From Schlegelella_A sp965246805 (GTDB lineage: Bacteria; Pseudomonadota; Gammaproteobacteria; Burkholderiales; Burkholderiaceae_C), in assembly GCA_965246805.1 (NCBI GenBank), contig CBDFFO010000006.1:310001-374000 (forward strand): a stretch of 64,000 nt of DNA, read 5' to 3'. Made by a program: the position numbers and the translations under genes. A model generated the notes under the pieces. It did not search any database. It worked only from the letters and a program-made list of their open reading frames with translations, and was not told where the DNA came from. Positions 19,307-27,262 of this stretch are shown here, piece after piece (the first letter of the stretch is position 1; the number at the start of each line of letters is the position of its first letter).

Positions 19307-19765
19307 ATGGCGCGCACCACCACCTACCGCGTAACGGTCCAGTTCGGCGACTGCGACCCGGCCGGCATCGTCTTCTTCCCGAACTTCTCGCGCTGGATGG
19401 ACCAGGCCTCGCTCGCGTTCTTCATGCAATGCAGCGTGCCGCCTTGGAAAGAGCTCGTGAAGACGCGCGGCATCGTCGGCACGCCGCTGCTCGAGATCCA
19501 CACGGTGTTCAAGAAGGCCGCCACCTACACCGAAGAACTGCTGATCACCACGTACGTCGAGGCGTGGCGCGCGAAGACCTTCACGCAGGTGCATCGCATC
19601 ACGCGAGCGAAAGACGGCCGGCATGATGGCGCGCACTCGCAGGGCGACGTCGACCTGATCTGCGAAGGGCGCGAGACTCGCGCGTTCGTGAAGCGCGACG
19701 CGGAAGATTCTGAGCGGCTGCGTGCGATAGCCGTGCCGGAAGACATCAAGGCGCTTTGCGAATAG
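19307..19765 (+). CDS. 4-hydroxybenzoyl-CoA-type thioesterase
   Basis: 152 residues of the hotdog fold. The active-site block QFGDCDPAGIVFFPNFSRWMD carries Asp17, the catalytic residue of the Pseudomonas-type 4-hydroxybenzoyl-CoA thioesterase. It would release a free acid from an aromatic acyl-CoA made by the neighbouring ligase and hydratase, or recycle CoA from dead-end thioesters. The ATG at 19307 lies 4 nt after the fcs stop, which implies translational coupling. Cytoplasmic. With the amidohydrolase lost, this is the only visible thioester-cleaving enzyme in the cluster. Confidence 0.9.
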   Translation: MARTTTYRVTVQFGDCDPAGIVFFPNFSRWMDQASLAFFMQCSVPPWKELVKTRGIVGTPLLEIHTVFKKAATYTEELLITTYVEAWRAKTFTQVHRITRAKDGRHDGAHSQGDVDLICEGRETRAFVKRDAEDSERLRAIAVPEDIKALCE

Positions 19766-19778
19766 AGGCAGGCGCACG

Positions 19779-19820
19779 CTCGCCCCACCCCAGCCCTCGC
19801 CCGCCAAGCGGGAGAGGGAG
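19779..19820. repeat. REP-like GC-rich intergenic palindrome
   Basis: The stretch CTCGCCCCACCCCAGCCCTC followed by CGCCAAGCGGGAGAGGGAG has a palindromic core (CCCGCCAAGCGGG). It resembles the short intergenic repeat (CTCTCCCGCTTGGCGGGAGA type) found scattered in many GC-rich Proteobacteria. Only one copy was noticed in this window, so its repeated nature is recalled rather than shown. Confidence 0.55.
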
Positions 19821-19862
19821 CCGCATCTCACCGACAAGAACGACCGACCAGGAGACGACACC

Positions 19863-20033
19863 ATGAACCGCATCAACAACCTTGCCGCGGCGTTGAAGGA
19901 CGCAATGGAAACGATGGGCCGCACCATGAGGGCCCACGGCGCGATGAACTGGACCGAGGACGACCACTGGGGCTTCACCAACGAGACCGGCGTGCTGCTG
20001 AAGGTGGTGAACGGCAACTGCAAGGTCGAGTGA
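19863..20033 (+). CDS. Small 56-residue protein in the aromatic-uptake cluster
   Basis: An ATG at 19863 preceded by AGGAG at 19850-19854 opens a 56-codon frame to TGA at 20031. It begins MNRINNLAAALKDAMETMGR and ends GVLLKVVNGNCKVE. The first half is an amphipathic Met/Ala-rich helix. The second is rich in Trp/Asp/Gly and probably beta. There is no signal peptide or membrane helix. It sits between the thioesterase and livH on the same strand, 50 nt before livH. A good ribosome site and the tight context argue for a real gene. Function unknown. Confidence 0.7.
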   Translation: MNRINNLAAALKDAMETMGRTMRAHGAMNWTEDDHWGFTNETGVLLKVVNGNCKVE

Positions 20034-20083
20034 GGTTCGCCTTGCCGACGCGCCAAGCGGTGCAGAGGCACTGACGCCGACCG

Positions 20084-21124
20084 ATGGACTTCTCGGTCGC
20101 CAGCATCCTGATGCTCGACGGCGCCACCAACGGCGCCGTCTACGCGTTGCTCGGGCTCGCGACGGTGCTGGTGTTCGCGGTCACCCGCGTCATCTTCATC
20201 CCGCAAGGCGAGTTCGTCGCGTACGGTGCGTTGACGCTGGCCTTGCTGCAACTCGGGCAGGTGCCGGGCACCGTGTGGTTGCTGCTCACCGCGGCATTGC
20301 TGGCGGCGGCGCTCGATGCGGTCAAGGGCCTGCGGCGCGGCATCGATGCCGCCACGATCGGCAAGGGCGTGTTGAAGACGACGGCGCTGCCGATCGCAGT
20401 GCTGATGATCACGTTGTGGGCCGCACCGCGCAAACTGCCGCTCGTGTTCCAGAGCCTCATCACGCTCGCGATCGTCGCGCCGCTCGGCCCGCTCGTCTAT
20501 CGCCTCGCCTACGAGAAGCTCGCCGATGCGTCGGTGCTGGTGCTGCTGATCGTCTCGGTCGGCGTGCACTTCGCGATGACCGGCCTCGGCCTCGTCTTCT
20601 TCGGCGCCGAAGGCTTTCGGAACCCGAGCTTCTGGGACGCCCGTTTCAAAGCTGGCGCGCTCTCGCTGTCGGGGCAGACGATCATCATCTTCGGGGTGTC
20701 GATCGCTCTGATCGCGGCCCTCTATCTATTCTTCGAGCGCACGTTGCGCGGCAAGGCCTTGCGCGCGACGGCAGTGAATCGGCTGGGCGCACGCCTGATG
20801 GGCATCTCGACCGGTGCGGCCGGCCGCATGAGCTTCGCGCTTGCCGCGTTCATGGGCGCGCTGTCGGGCCTGCTGATCGGGCCGACGACGACCATCTTCT
20901 ACGACTCCGGCTTCCTGATCGGCCTCAAGGGCTTCGTCGCCGCGATCATCGGCGGCCTCGCGAGCTATCCGGCCGCGGCCGTCGGCGCGCTCTTCGTCGG
21001 CCTGCTCGAAAGCTTCGGCTCGTTCTACGCGAGCGCGTTCAAGGAGGTGATCGTCTTCACCGTCATCATCCCGGTCCTGCTCTGGCGCTCGTTCCAGCAA
21101 GGCCACCCGGACGAAGAGGAATGA
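20084..21124 (+). CDS. livH: Branched-chain-type ABC permease LivH
   Basis: 346 residues, longer than the usual 290-310 because of an extra segment with Arg/Lys turns at about residues 80-120. The LivH landmarks are present: LDGATNGAVYALLGLATVLVF at the N-terminus and the EAA-like cytoplasmic loop ERTLRGKALRATAVNRLGARLMG. FALAAFMGALSGLLIGP then KGFVAAIIGGLASYPAAAVGALFVGLLES follow. It forms one half of the inner-membrane channel. Its stop overlaps the livM-livG start (ATGA at 21121-21124). In this context the cargo is likely an aromatic acid rather than leucine. Confidence 0.93.
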   Translation: MDFSVASILMLDGATNGAVYALLGLATVLVFAVTRVIFIPQGEFVAYGALTLALLQLGQVPGTVWLLLTAALLAAALDAVKGLRRGIDAATIGKGVLKTTALPIAVLMITLWAAPRKLPLVFQSLITLAIVAPLGPLVYRLAYEKLADASVLVLLIVSVGVHFAMTGLGLVFFGAEGFRNPSFWDARFKAGALSLSGQTIIIFGVSIALIAALYLFFERTLRGKALRATAVNRLGARLMGISTGAAGRMSFALAAFMGALSGLLIGPTTTIFYDSGFLIGLKGFVAAIIGGLASYPAAAVGALFVGLLESFGSFYASAFKEVIVFTVIIPVLLWRSFQQGHPDEEE

Positions 21125-22893
21125 GCGCGAACGCGCGGCGTGCCGTGCTCATCGGCTTCGCGCTGGCGCTCGCGCTGTTGCCGCAGTTGCCGGTGCCGGA
21201 GTTCTGGATCACGCAGGCCAATTACATCGGGCTCTACGCGCTGGTCGTGATCGGCATCGTGCTGCTGACCGGCGTCGCCGGCCTCACGTCGTTCGGGCAG
21301 GCGGCTTTCGTCGGCCTGGGCGCGTACACGGCCGCGTATCTCACCGTGAACCAAGGCGTCTCGCCATGGCTCACGGTGTGGATCGGCCTCGGCGTGACCG
21401 GTGCGGCCGCGCTCGTCCTCGGCTGGATCACGCTGCGCATGTCGGGCCACTACCTGCCGCTCGCGACCATCGCGTGGGGACTCTCGCTCTATTACCTGCT
21501 CGGCAACATCAACGCGCTGGGCAAGTACGACGGCATTCTCGGCATCCCGTCGCTGCGCTTCTTCGGCATCGAGCTCAACACCGGCCGCAGCTTCTTCTAT
21601 CTGCTCTGGGTCCTGGTGCTGCTGGCCGCGATCGGGGTCACGCACCTGCTCGATTCACGCGTCGGGCGCGCCATCCGCGCGGTGAAGGGCGGTGCCACGA
21701 TGCCCGAAGCGATGGGCGTGAACACCTTTGCGACCAAGGTCACCGCGTTCGTGATCGCGGCGCTGCTCGCCAGCGTCGCGGGCTGGCTCTTCGCACACTT
21801 CCAGCGCACCGTGAACCCGTCGCCGTTCGGCATCGGCATGGGCATCGAGTACCTGTTCATAGCGGTGATCGGCGGCGTCGGCCACGTCTGGGGCGCGATC
21901 GTCGGCGCCGGCGCGGTGCAGATCCTGAAAGACCAGTTGCAGGTCTATCTGCCGAAGCTGATGGGCACCAGCGGCAACTACGAGACCATCGTGTTCGGGA
22001 TCATGCTGGTGCTGGTGCTGCAGTACGCGCGCGACGGCATCTGGGCTTTCATCTCGGCGCGCGTGCCGCGGCTGGCGCGCCAGGTCGACTGGGCCGAGGC
22101 GCCGCCGTTGCCGATGCGAGCGAAGCCGCCGCACGGCGCGGTGGTGCTCGACGTGAAGGCGGTGCGCAAGGTGTTCGGCGGCCTGGTCGCGGTGAACGAC
22201 GTGAGCTTCGACGTGCGCGCCGGCGAGATCCTCGGGTTGATCGGCCCGAACGGCGCCGGCAAGTCGACCACCTTCAATCTCGTCACCGGCGTGCTCGGCG
22301 CGACTGCGGGCGAAGTGCTGTTGAACGGCGAGCGCATCGACGGCAAGCCATCGCGTGCGATCGCCAGGCGGGGCGTCGCGCGCACGTTCCAGCACGTGAA
22401 GATGGTGGCCGGCATGACTGTGCTCGAGAACGTCGCGCTCGGTGCGCACTTGCGCGGAGGCCGTGGTGTGGCCGCGGCGATGCTGCGCCTCGACCGTGCC
22501 GAAGAGCGCCGACTCATGCGCGAAGCCGAGCGGCAACTGACGCGCATCGGCATGGCGCAGCACATGCACGTGCTCGCAGGCAACCTGGCGCTCGGCCCGC
22601 AGCGCCTGATGGAGATCGCGCGCGCGCTCTGTGCCGACCCGATCCTGCTGATGCTCGACGAGCCGGCGGCCGGCCTGCGGCTGCTCGAGAAGCAGGGGCT
22701 CGCGTCGGTGCTGCGGCAGCTGCGCGGCGAAGGGCTCTCGATCCTGCTCGTCGAGCACGACATGGATCTGGTGATGGGTCTGGTTGACCGTGTGGTGGTG
22801 ATGGAGTTCGGGACCAAGCTCATCGAAGGGACGCCTGAGGTGGTGCAGGCGTCGCCTGCCGTGATGGCGGCTTACCTCGGGACGGAGCACTGA
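21121..22893 (+). CDS. livMG: LivM-LivG fusion: ABC permease joined to ATPase
   Basis: A 590-residue fusion. Residues 1-325 are a LivM-type permease (GLTSFGQAAFVGLGAYTAAY, then the EAA loop SRVGRAIRAVKGGATMPEAMGV). Residues 345-590 are a LivG-type ATPase with Walker A GPNGAGKS and Walker B ILLMLDEPAAGL. The ABC signature is altered: NLALGPQRLMEIARAL where LivG usually has LS.GQQR, so Ser is Ala and the Gln is Pro. The switch His is present in VEHDMD. Permease-ATPase fusions of this kind occur in aromatic-acid uptake systems. The start ATG overlaps the livH stop; the stop is followed by a 0.5-kb inverted-repeat element and then livF. Confidence 0.93.
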   Translation: MSANARRAVLIGFALALALLPQLPVPEFWITQANYIGLYALVVIGIVLLTGVAGLTSFGQAAFVGLGAYTAAYLTVNQGVSPWLTVWIGLGVTGAAALVLGWITLRMSGHYLPLATIAWGLSLYYLLGNINALGKYDGILGIPSLRFFGIELNTGRSFFYLLWVLVLLAAIGVTHLLDSRVGRAIRAVKGGATMPEAMGVNTFATKVTAFVIAALLASVAGWLFAHFQRTVNPSPFGIGMGIEYLFIAVIGGVGHVWGAIVGAGAVQILKDQLQVYLPKLMGTSGNYETIVFGIMLVLVLQYARDGIWAFISARVPRLARQVDWAEAPPLPMRAKPPHGAVVLDVKAVRKVFGGLVAVNDVSFDVRAGEILGLIGPNGAGKSTTFNLVTGVLGATAGEVLLNGERIDGKPSRAIARRGVARTFQHVKMVAGMTVLENVALGAHLRGGRGVAAAMLRLDRAEERRLMREAERQLTRIGMAQHMHVLAGNLALGPQRLMEIARALCADPILLMLDEPAAGLRLLEKQGLASVLRQLRGEGLSILLVEHDMDLVMGLVDRVVVMEFGTKLIEGTPEVVQASPAVMAAYLGTEH

Positions 22894-22962
22894 TGCGCTC
22901 GCGTCCGCATGTCGATCACGCTGCTCTGATGAGCGCCAGCACTTTGTGCTGGGTGAACTGCG

Positions 22963-23455
22963 TTGCCTCTGCGAGGCATTGCGCCGGACTGGCCCGGCCG
23001 GCCCGTCACTTTCATTTGCTGGCCCAAATGAAAGTAACCAAAGCAAAGGGCCTAACACCAGACATTCGTGGGTCCCGCTACGGCAAGAAACTGGCGCGGT
23101 TATCCGAGAAAAGCTGGGCTGTGGAACCGCGGATCGGCCGGGCCGGCCGCTTGGTCACTGTCTCGTGAGCGACAACGAAAGTTCAAGAGCAAGCCTCGCG
23201 TGGGCGATGGCGAGGCAAAGCCGACGCCGAGCCGAAACGATGGAGCAATGCGCAGCGCGAGACACGGACCATGCGGACGCGCTGCGTTGCGAAGTCGCAC
23301 CGCATCCGGATAACCGCGCCAGCTACTTGCCGAAGCGGGACACACAAATGTCTGGTGTTGAGGCCCTTTGCTTTGGTGACTTTCATTTGGGCCCTCAAAT
23401 GAAAGTTACTGGCCCTGGCCGGGCCAGTCCGGCCGCGGTGCCTCGCACAGAGGCG
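22963..23455. repeat. 493-bp element with long terminal inverted repeats
   Basis: The left arm (22963-23106) and right arm (23307-23455) are inverted copies about 145 bp long with few differences, separated by a 200-bp centre. Shared blocks include GCCGGACTGGCCCGGCC, GCCCAAATGAAAGT, ACCAAAGCAAAGGGCCT, ACACCAGACATT and CTGGCGCGGTTATCCG. Each arm also contains a smaller palindrome, ACTTTCATTTG...CAAATGAAAGT. No transposase or plausible protein is inside. It looks like a non-autonomous (MITE-type) repeat or a folded RNA element lodged within the liv operon. No target-site duplication is obvious. Short reading frames crossing it are chance. Confidence 0.85.
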
Positions 23456-23537
23456 TGCCGTTGCCAACGGCATTGCCGACGCAGATGGCAGTGCACAGCC
23501 CGCCAGCGACCGCAAGCGCCATTGCAAGGAGAGCCGA

Positions 23538-24302
23538 ATGGCTGAGCCGTTGCTCAACGTCCGCAACCTGCACGCCGCCTACGGCCACGCCGAGGTGCTC
23601 CACGGCGTCACGCTGACCGCGCAGCAGGGCCAGGTCATCACCGTGATCGGCCCGAACGGCGCCGGCAAGTCGACGCTGCTGAACGCGCTGATGGGCGTGC
23701 TGGACGCCACCGGAAGCGTCGAGTACGACGGCGCTTCGGTCGACCAGCGCGGCCTAGAAGAACGCGTGATGCTCGGCATGGCCCTCGTGCCGGAAACCCG
23801 CGCGCTCTTCGGCACCATGCCGGTCGAAGACAACCTGCTGCTCGGCGCGTATCGCCAGGTGCGCCTCGGGCAAAAGGACAGCGCTTCGGCACTCGCCGAC
23901 GTCTACAAGCTCTTTCCGCGCCTCGAGGAACGCCGTAGGCAACTGGCGGGCACGCTCTCGGGTGGTGAGCGGCAGATGCTCGCCGTCGGGCGCGCGCTGA
24001 TGGGCCGGCCCGCCCTCCTGATGCTCGACGAGCCGAGCCTCGGTCTCGCGCCGCTCATCGTGAAGGAGATCTTCCGCATCATCGATGGCCTGCGCGCGAC
24101 CGGCGTGACCATTCTGCTGGTCGAGCAGAACGCGCGCGCCGCGCTCGAGATCGCCGATCACGGCTACGTGCTCGAGATGGGCGAGATCGCGCTCGAAGGC
24201 CCCGCCGCCGACCTCGCGACCGACCCGCGCGTGATCGACACCTACCTCGGCGCGGCGCGGGCAAAGCACCCGAGTAGCGGCGCGGCGGTGGCAGCGCCAT
24301 GA
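23538..24302 (+). CDS. livF: Branched-chain-type ABC ATPase LivF
   Basis: 254 residues. Walker A GPNGAGKST is at 38-46, the signature LSGGERQMLAVGRAL is canonical, Walker B LLMLDEPSLGLAP follows, and the LivF-typical LLVEQNARAALEIADHGYVLEMG closes the domain. It powers transport together with the LivG half of the fusion protein. The ATG at 23538 has AAGGAG at 23526-23531, so it can be translated independently despite the inverted-repeat element separating it from livMG. Its stop overlaps the MarR start by ATGA. Confidence 0.95.
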   Translation: MAEPLLNVRNLHAAYGHAEVLHGVTLTAQQGQVITVIGPNGAGKSTLLNALMGVLDATGSVEYDGASVDQRGLEERVMLGMALVPETRALFGTMPVEDNLLLGAYRQVRLGQKDSASALADVYKLFPRLEERRRQLAGTLSGGERQMLAVGRALMGRPALLMLDEPSLGLAPLIVKEIFRIIDGLRATGVTILLVEQNARAALEIADHGYVLEMGEIALEGPAADLATDPRVIDTYLGAARAKHPSSGAAVAAP

Positions 24303-24955
24303 GTGGATCGGCACCCGCCACGCTCGAACGCAAAGCGGCAGGCGATGCGCGCCGCGCGTCGAAGCGGCGGGCGATCGAGCCGGCCGCAGCGGCGATCGAC
24401 CCCATCGATCGCCAGCATGCGCACGGCGGCACCATCGGCGCCCCGGCGCTGCGGCAGCGGTCGGCCGCCACCACCGGATCGGCCGCCCCGCGCGACCCGG
24501 CCACCGACCTCGACGACTCGCGCCTCACCTGCCTGGTTGGCTACGCGGCGTCGCGCGCGTCGATCGAACTGAAGAAGAGCTTCGCGCGTGCGATCGGGCC
24601 GTTCGGTGTGAAGGCGAGCGAGTTCTCGATCCTGATGCTGCTCGCCGCCAACGCCGACGTGAACCAGAAGCAGCTCGGTCGATCGCTCGAGATCTCGCCG
24701 CCGAACATGGCGGTCACGCTCGACCGCATGGCCGGGCGCGGCTGGATCGAGCGCGTTCGCAGCACGCGCGACCGCCGCTCGCAGCAGATCCACCTCACCG
24801 ATGCCGGCCGCGAACTCGTGCGCAAGACCGAGAAGATCTCGCGTTCGATGGAGCAATCGGCGCTCGCGGTGCTGTCGGAAGCCGAGCGCGCGCTGCTGAT
24901 CGAGCTGCTGCTGAAGGTGGCGGCCGGCAGAAAGGCTTTGGTTCGCCCGCGTTGA
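24299..24955 (+). CDS. MarR-family regulator with long N-terminal extension
   Basis: 218 residues. The winged helix-turn-helix occupies about 80-218: FGVKASEFSILMLLAANADVNQKQLGRSLEISPPNMAVTLDRMAGRGWIERVRSTRDRRSQQIHLTDAGREL. The first 75 residues are Ala/Arg/Pro-rich, unlike MarR proteins, and probably disordered; a later start cannot be excluded. It is coupled to livF (ATGA at 24299-24302). MarR proteins such as CouR and FerR sense hydroxycinnamoyl-CoA thioesters in comparable clusters, so repression of this cluster through the ATTGGTTAA motifs near 16.3-16.4 kb is a reasonable inference. Confidence 0.88.
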   Translation: MSGSAPATLERKAAGDARRASKRRAIEPAAAAIDPIDRQHAHGGTIGAPALRQRSAATTGSAAPRDPATDLDDSRLTCLVGYAASRASIELKKSFARAIGPFGVKASEFSILMLLAANADVNQKQLGRSLEISPPNMAVTLDRMAGRGWIERVRSTRDRRSQQIHLTDAGRELVRKTEKISRSMEQSALAVLSEAERALLIELLLKVAAGRKALVRPR

Positions 24956-26799
24956 ACCTGTCGACCCGACTCCAAGCCCTCGCCGGCGACCTGTTTGGGC
25001 CGTGGGTTCGCTTCGTCTCGAAGGCGACGCTGAAGGCTGACCTGCTTGCCGGGCTGCTCGGCGCCCTGCTCGTGCTGCCGCAGGCCTTCGCGTTCTCGTC
25101 GCTCGCCGGCTTGCCGCCCGCCTACGGCCTCTACACCGCGATCGTGCCGTGCGTGATCGCGGCCCTTTTCGGCTCGAGCTGGCATGTGATGTCGGGCCCG
25201 ACGAACGCGAACTCGCTCGCGCTCTTCGCGGTGCTCACGCCGCTCGCGGCCGCCGGCTCGCCGGCATACATCCAGCTCGCACTCGCGATCACCGTACTGA
25301 TCGGTCTGATGCAGTGGGCGATCGGCGCGTTGCGGCTCGGCGCGCTCGCCAACTTCATCTCGCCGGCGGCCTTGCAGGGGTTCATGAGCGGCGCCGCGAT
25401 GCTGATCGTTCTGCACGCGCTTCCCGATCTGCTCGGCATCGAGGCGCCGTCGACGAGTCGGCCCGACGTGCTGGTGCGGTTCACGGCCGAGCACGTCGCG
25501 TCGTTGGTTCCCGCGGCGCTCGCCGTCGCGTCGACGACGCTCGTGCTGGTGATCGCGGTGCGCCGCTTTCGGCCGCGCTGGCCGGCGATGCTGATCGGGC
25601 TGATCGGCGCGACGGCGCTCGCCACGCTCTTGAACCAGCAGCACTGGCTCGGCGCCGGCAGCGTCGCGGTGGTCGGCGCGATTCCCGCGATCGTGCCGCG
25701 CCTCTCGCTGCCCGAGGTGAACCTGCGCGCGCTGCCCGACCTGCTCGGCCTCGCGTTCGCGCTCACGATCGTCGCACTCGGCCAGTCGATCTCGATCTCG
25801 AAGGCCATCGCGACGAGATCGGGTCAGCACATCGACGTCAACCGCGAGTTTCGCGGGCAGGGGCTCTCGAACCTGATCGGCGGCTTTTTCTCGTCGTACG
25901 TGTCGTGCGGGTCGCTCACCCGCTCGCTCCCCAACCTCGAAGCCGGCGCGCGCACGCCGCTGGCCGCGGTGTTCTCGTCGATCTGGTTGCTGGGCTTGAT
26001 CGCGGCGTTCTCCACGCTGTTGGCGCGGATCCCCGTGCCGGGCATTTCCGCGTTGCTGCTGGTCGTCGCATGGTCGCTGTTCGACTTCGCATCGTGGGCC
26101 CGCGTGTGGCAGTTCAGCCGGCGCGACTTCGGCGTCGCCGCGGCCACCTTCGTCGCCACCATCAGCATCCGCCTCGAGATGGCGATCCTGCTCGGCACCA
26201 TCCTGTCGCTGCTGGTCTTCCTGCATCGCACCTCCAGGCCGTCCGTGCGCGTGATGGGCTTCGACAAGGACCTGAAAACGGCGGGCCTGGCGCGGCCTTT
26301 CGTCGTGCGCGCCGATGCCGCGGCGCCGCTGCCCGAGTGTCCGCAGCTGAAGATGATCCGAATGGAAGGCGAGGTCTATTTCGGCGCCGTCGCGCACGTG
26401 GGCGACCAGCTGCGCGACCTGAGAATGCCCGCGGGCGCACCCCGGCATCTGCTGGTGATGGCGAAGAGCATGAACTTCATCGACCTGCCCGCCGCCGACC
26501 TCTGGCGCAGCGAGCTCGTCACGCGACGACAGATGGGCGGCGACCTCTACTTTCACCGACCGCGCGCGCCGGTGCTGCAGCTGTGGCAGCGCATCGGCTT
26601 CATGAACGAACTCGGCACCGACCACATCTTCCCGGCCAAGAACATCGCGATCGCGACCATCTTCAGCCGGCTCGACCGCGGCATCTGCGCGACCTGCACG
26701 ATCCGCGTGTTCGAGGAATGCACGAGCCTGCCGCCACCGATCGTCGAAGGCGAGGCGCCGCCGATCCTGCTGGCGGTGCCGATCAAGGCCGAGCGCTGA
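24952..26799 (+). CDS. SulP-family anion transporter with STAS domain
   Basis: 615 residues. The N-terminal SulP membrane domain includes LLGALLVLPQAFAFSSLAGLPPAYGLYTAIVP and SGPTNANSLALFA, then GFMSGAAMLI and SCGSLTRSLPN. A C-terminal STAS-like domain covers about residues 460-560. SulP proteins carry sulfate, bicarbonate, dicarboxylates or other anions. The start is TTG at 24952, overlapping the MarR stop by TTGA, so it appears coupled to the aromatic cluster and may move an aromatic acid or inorganic anion for it. After the STAS domain about 50 residues contain a Cys pair (ICATC). Confidence 0.88.
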   Translation: MNLSTRLQALAGDLFGPWVRFVSKATLKADLLAGLLGALLVLPQAFAFSSLAGLPPAYGLYTAIVPCVIAALFGSSWHVMSGPTNANSLALFAVLTPLAAAGSPAYIQLALAITVLIGLMQWAIGALRLGALANFISPAALQGFMSGAAMLIVLHALPDLLGIEAPSTSRPDVLVRFTAEHVASLVPAALAVASTTLVLVIAVRRFRPRWPAMLIGLIGATALATLLNQQHWLGAGSVAVVGAIPAIVPRLSLPEVNLRALPDLLGLAFALTIVALGQSISISKAIATRSGQHIDVNREFRGQGLSNLIGGFFSSYVSCGSLTRSLPNLEAGARTPLAAVFSSIWLLGLIAAFSTLLARIPVPGISALLLVVAWSLFDFASWARVWQFSRRDFGVAAATFVATISIRLEMAILLGTILSLLVFLHRTSRPSVRVMGFDKDLKTAGLARPFVVRADAAAPLPECPQLKMIRMEGEVYFGAVAHVGDQLRDLRMPAGAPRHLLVMAKSMNFIDLPAADLWRSELVTRRQMGGDLYFHRPRAPVLQLWQRIGFMNELGTDHIFPAKNIAIATIFSRLDRGICATCTIRVFEECTSLPPPIVEGEAPPILLAVPIKAER

Positions 26800-26944
26800 A
26801 CCGCCGCACGTTCATCCCCGGTCGGCCGCATCTCGTCGGCGCTGCGTGCGGTTCGTCGCTTCGAGGTGGCCTCGCATTCGAGGCCTCCCTACATTGCATC
26901 CAACGCACCGAACCGGGCGTCAATGCAACCGCCAGGAGCCTCGC

Positions 26945-27172
26945 ATGTCCAAGTCAATTTTCTCCGCCCTCGTGGTCTCGGGCCTGATGGTCTGCAGCAC
27001 GCTGTCGGCTGCCGTCACCAGCGCCTCGCTGTCCGCGGCCCTCGCGCCTGTCGTCACGCTGCCGACCATCACCATCTCGGCCAGGCGCGAAGCCACGCCG
27101 ATCATCGTCACGCTGCCCACGCTCACCATCGTCGCGCATCGTGACACCGCCGTTCGAGTGGCCTCGCGTTGA
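26945..27172 (+). CDS. Small exported protein with a duplicated motif
   Basis: 75 residues with a signal peptide (hydrophobic residues 5-21, cleavage near STLSAA). The mature part contains a short repeat: VVTLPTITISARREA then IVTLPTLTIVAHRDT, two copies of a V-T-L-P-T-hydrophobic-T-I unit 18 residues apart. ATG 26945 has AGGAG at 26933-26937. It is preceded by 145 bp without a gene and followed by a strong hairpin. It probably remains periplasmic. No family recognised. Confidence 0.7.
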   Translation: MSKSIFSALVVSGLMVCSTLSAAVTSASLSAALAPVVTLPTITISARREATPIIVTLPTLTIVAHRDTAVRVASR

Positions 27173-27185
27173 GCCGCGCGGTCCC

Positions 27186-27231
27186 GCAGGCACCCGCATG
27201 GCCACGGCGTCGTGGCCATGCGAGTGCCTGC
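27186..27231. terminator. Bidirectional hairpin between convergent genes
   Basis: GCAGGCACCCGCATGGCCACG at 27186-27206 pairs with CGTGGCCATGCGAGTGCCTGC at 27211-27231 around a 4-nt loop, with a single mismatch in 21 bp. It lies between the plus-strand small exported gene and the minus-strand FUSC gene, the usual place for a shared terminator. A U-run is absent on both sides. Confidence 0.6.
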
Positions 27232-27262
27232 TGAAGCGTGTTGGCGTCCGGTTTGACAGGCT

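Noticed and set aside
16630..19323. 897-codon minus-strand frame opposite crotonase and feruloyl-CoA synthase
   Set aside because: Antisense shadow with no domain; the plus-strand genes have clear catalytic motifs.
22893..23545. Short plus-strand frames across the liv intergenic element
   Set aside because: They read through the inverted-repeat arms, have no family resemblance of their own, and the same peptide patterns appear from both arms. A repeat explains them better.
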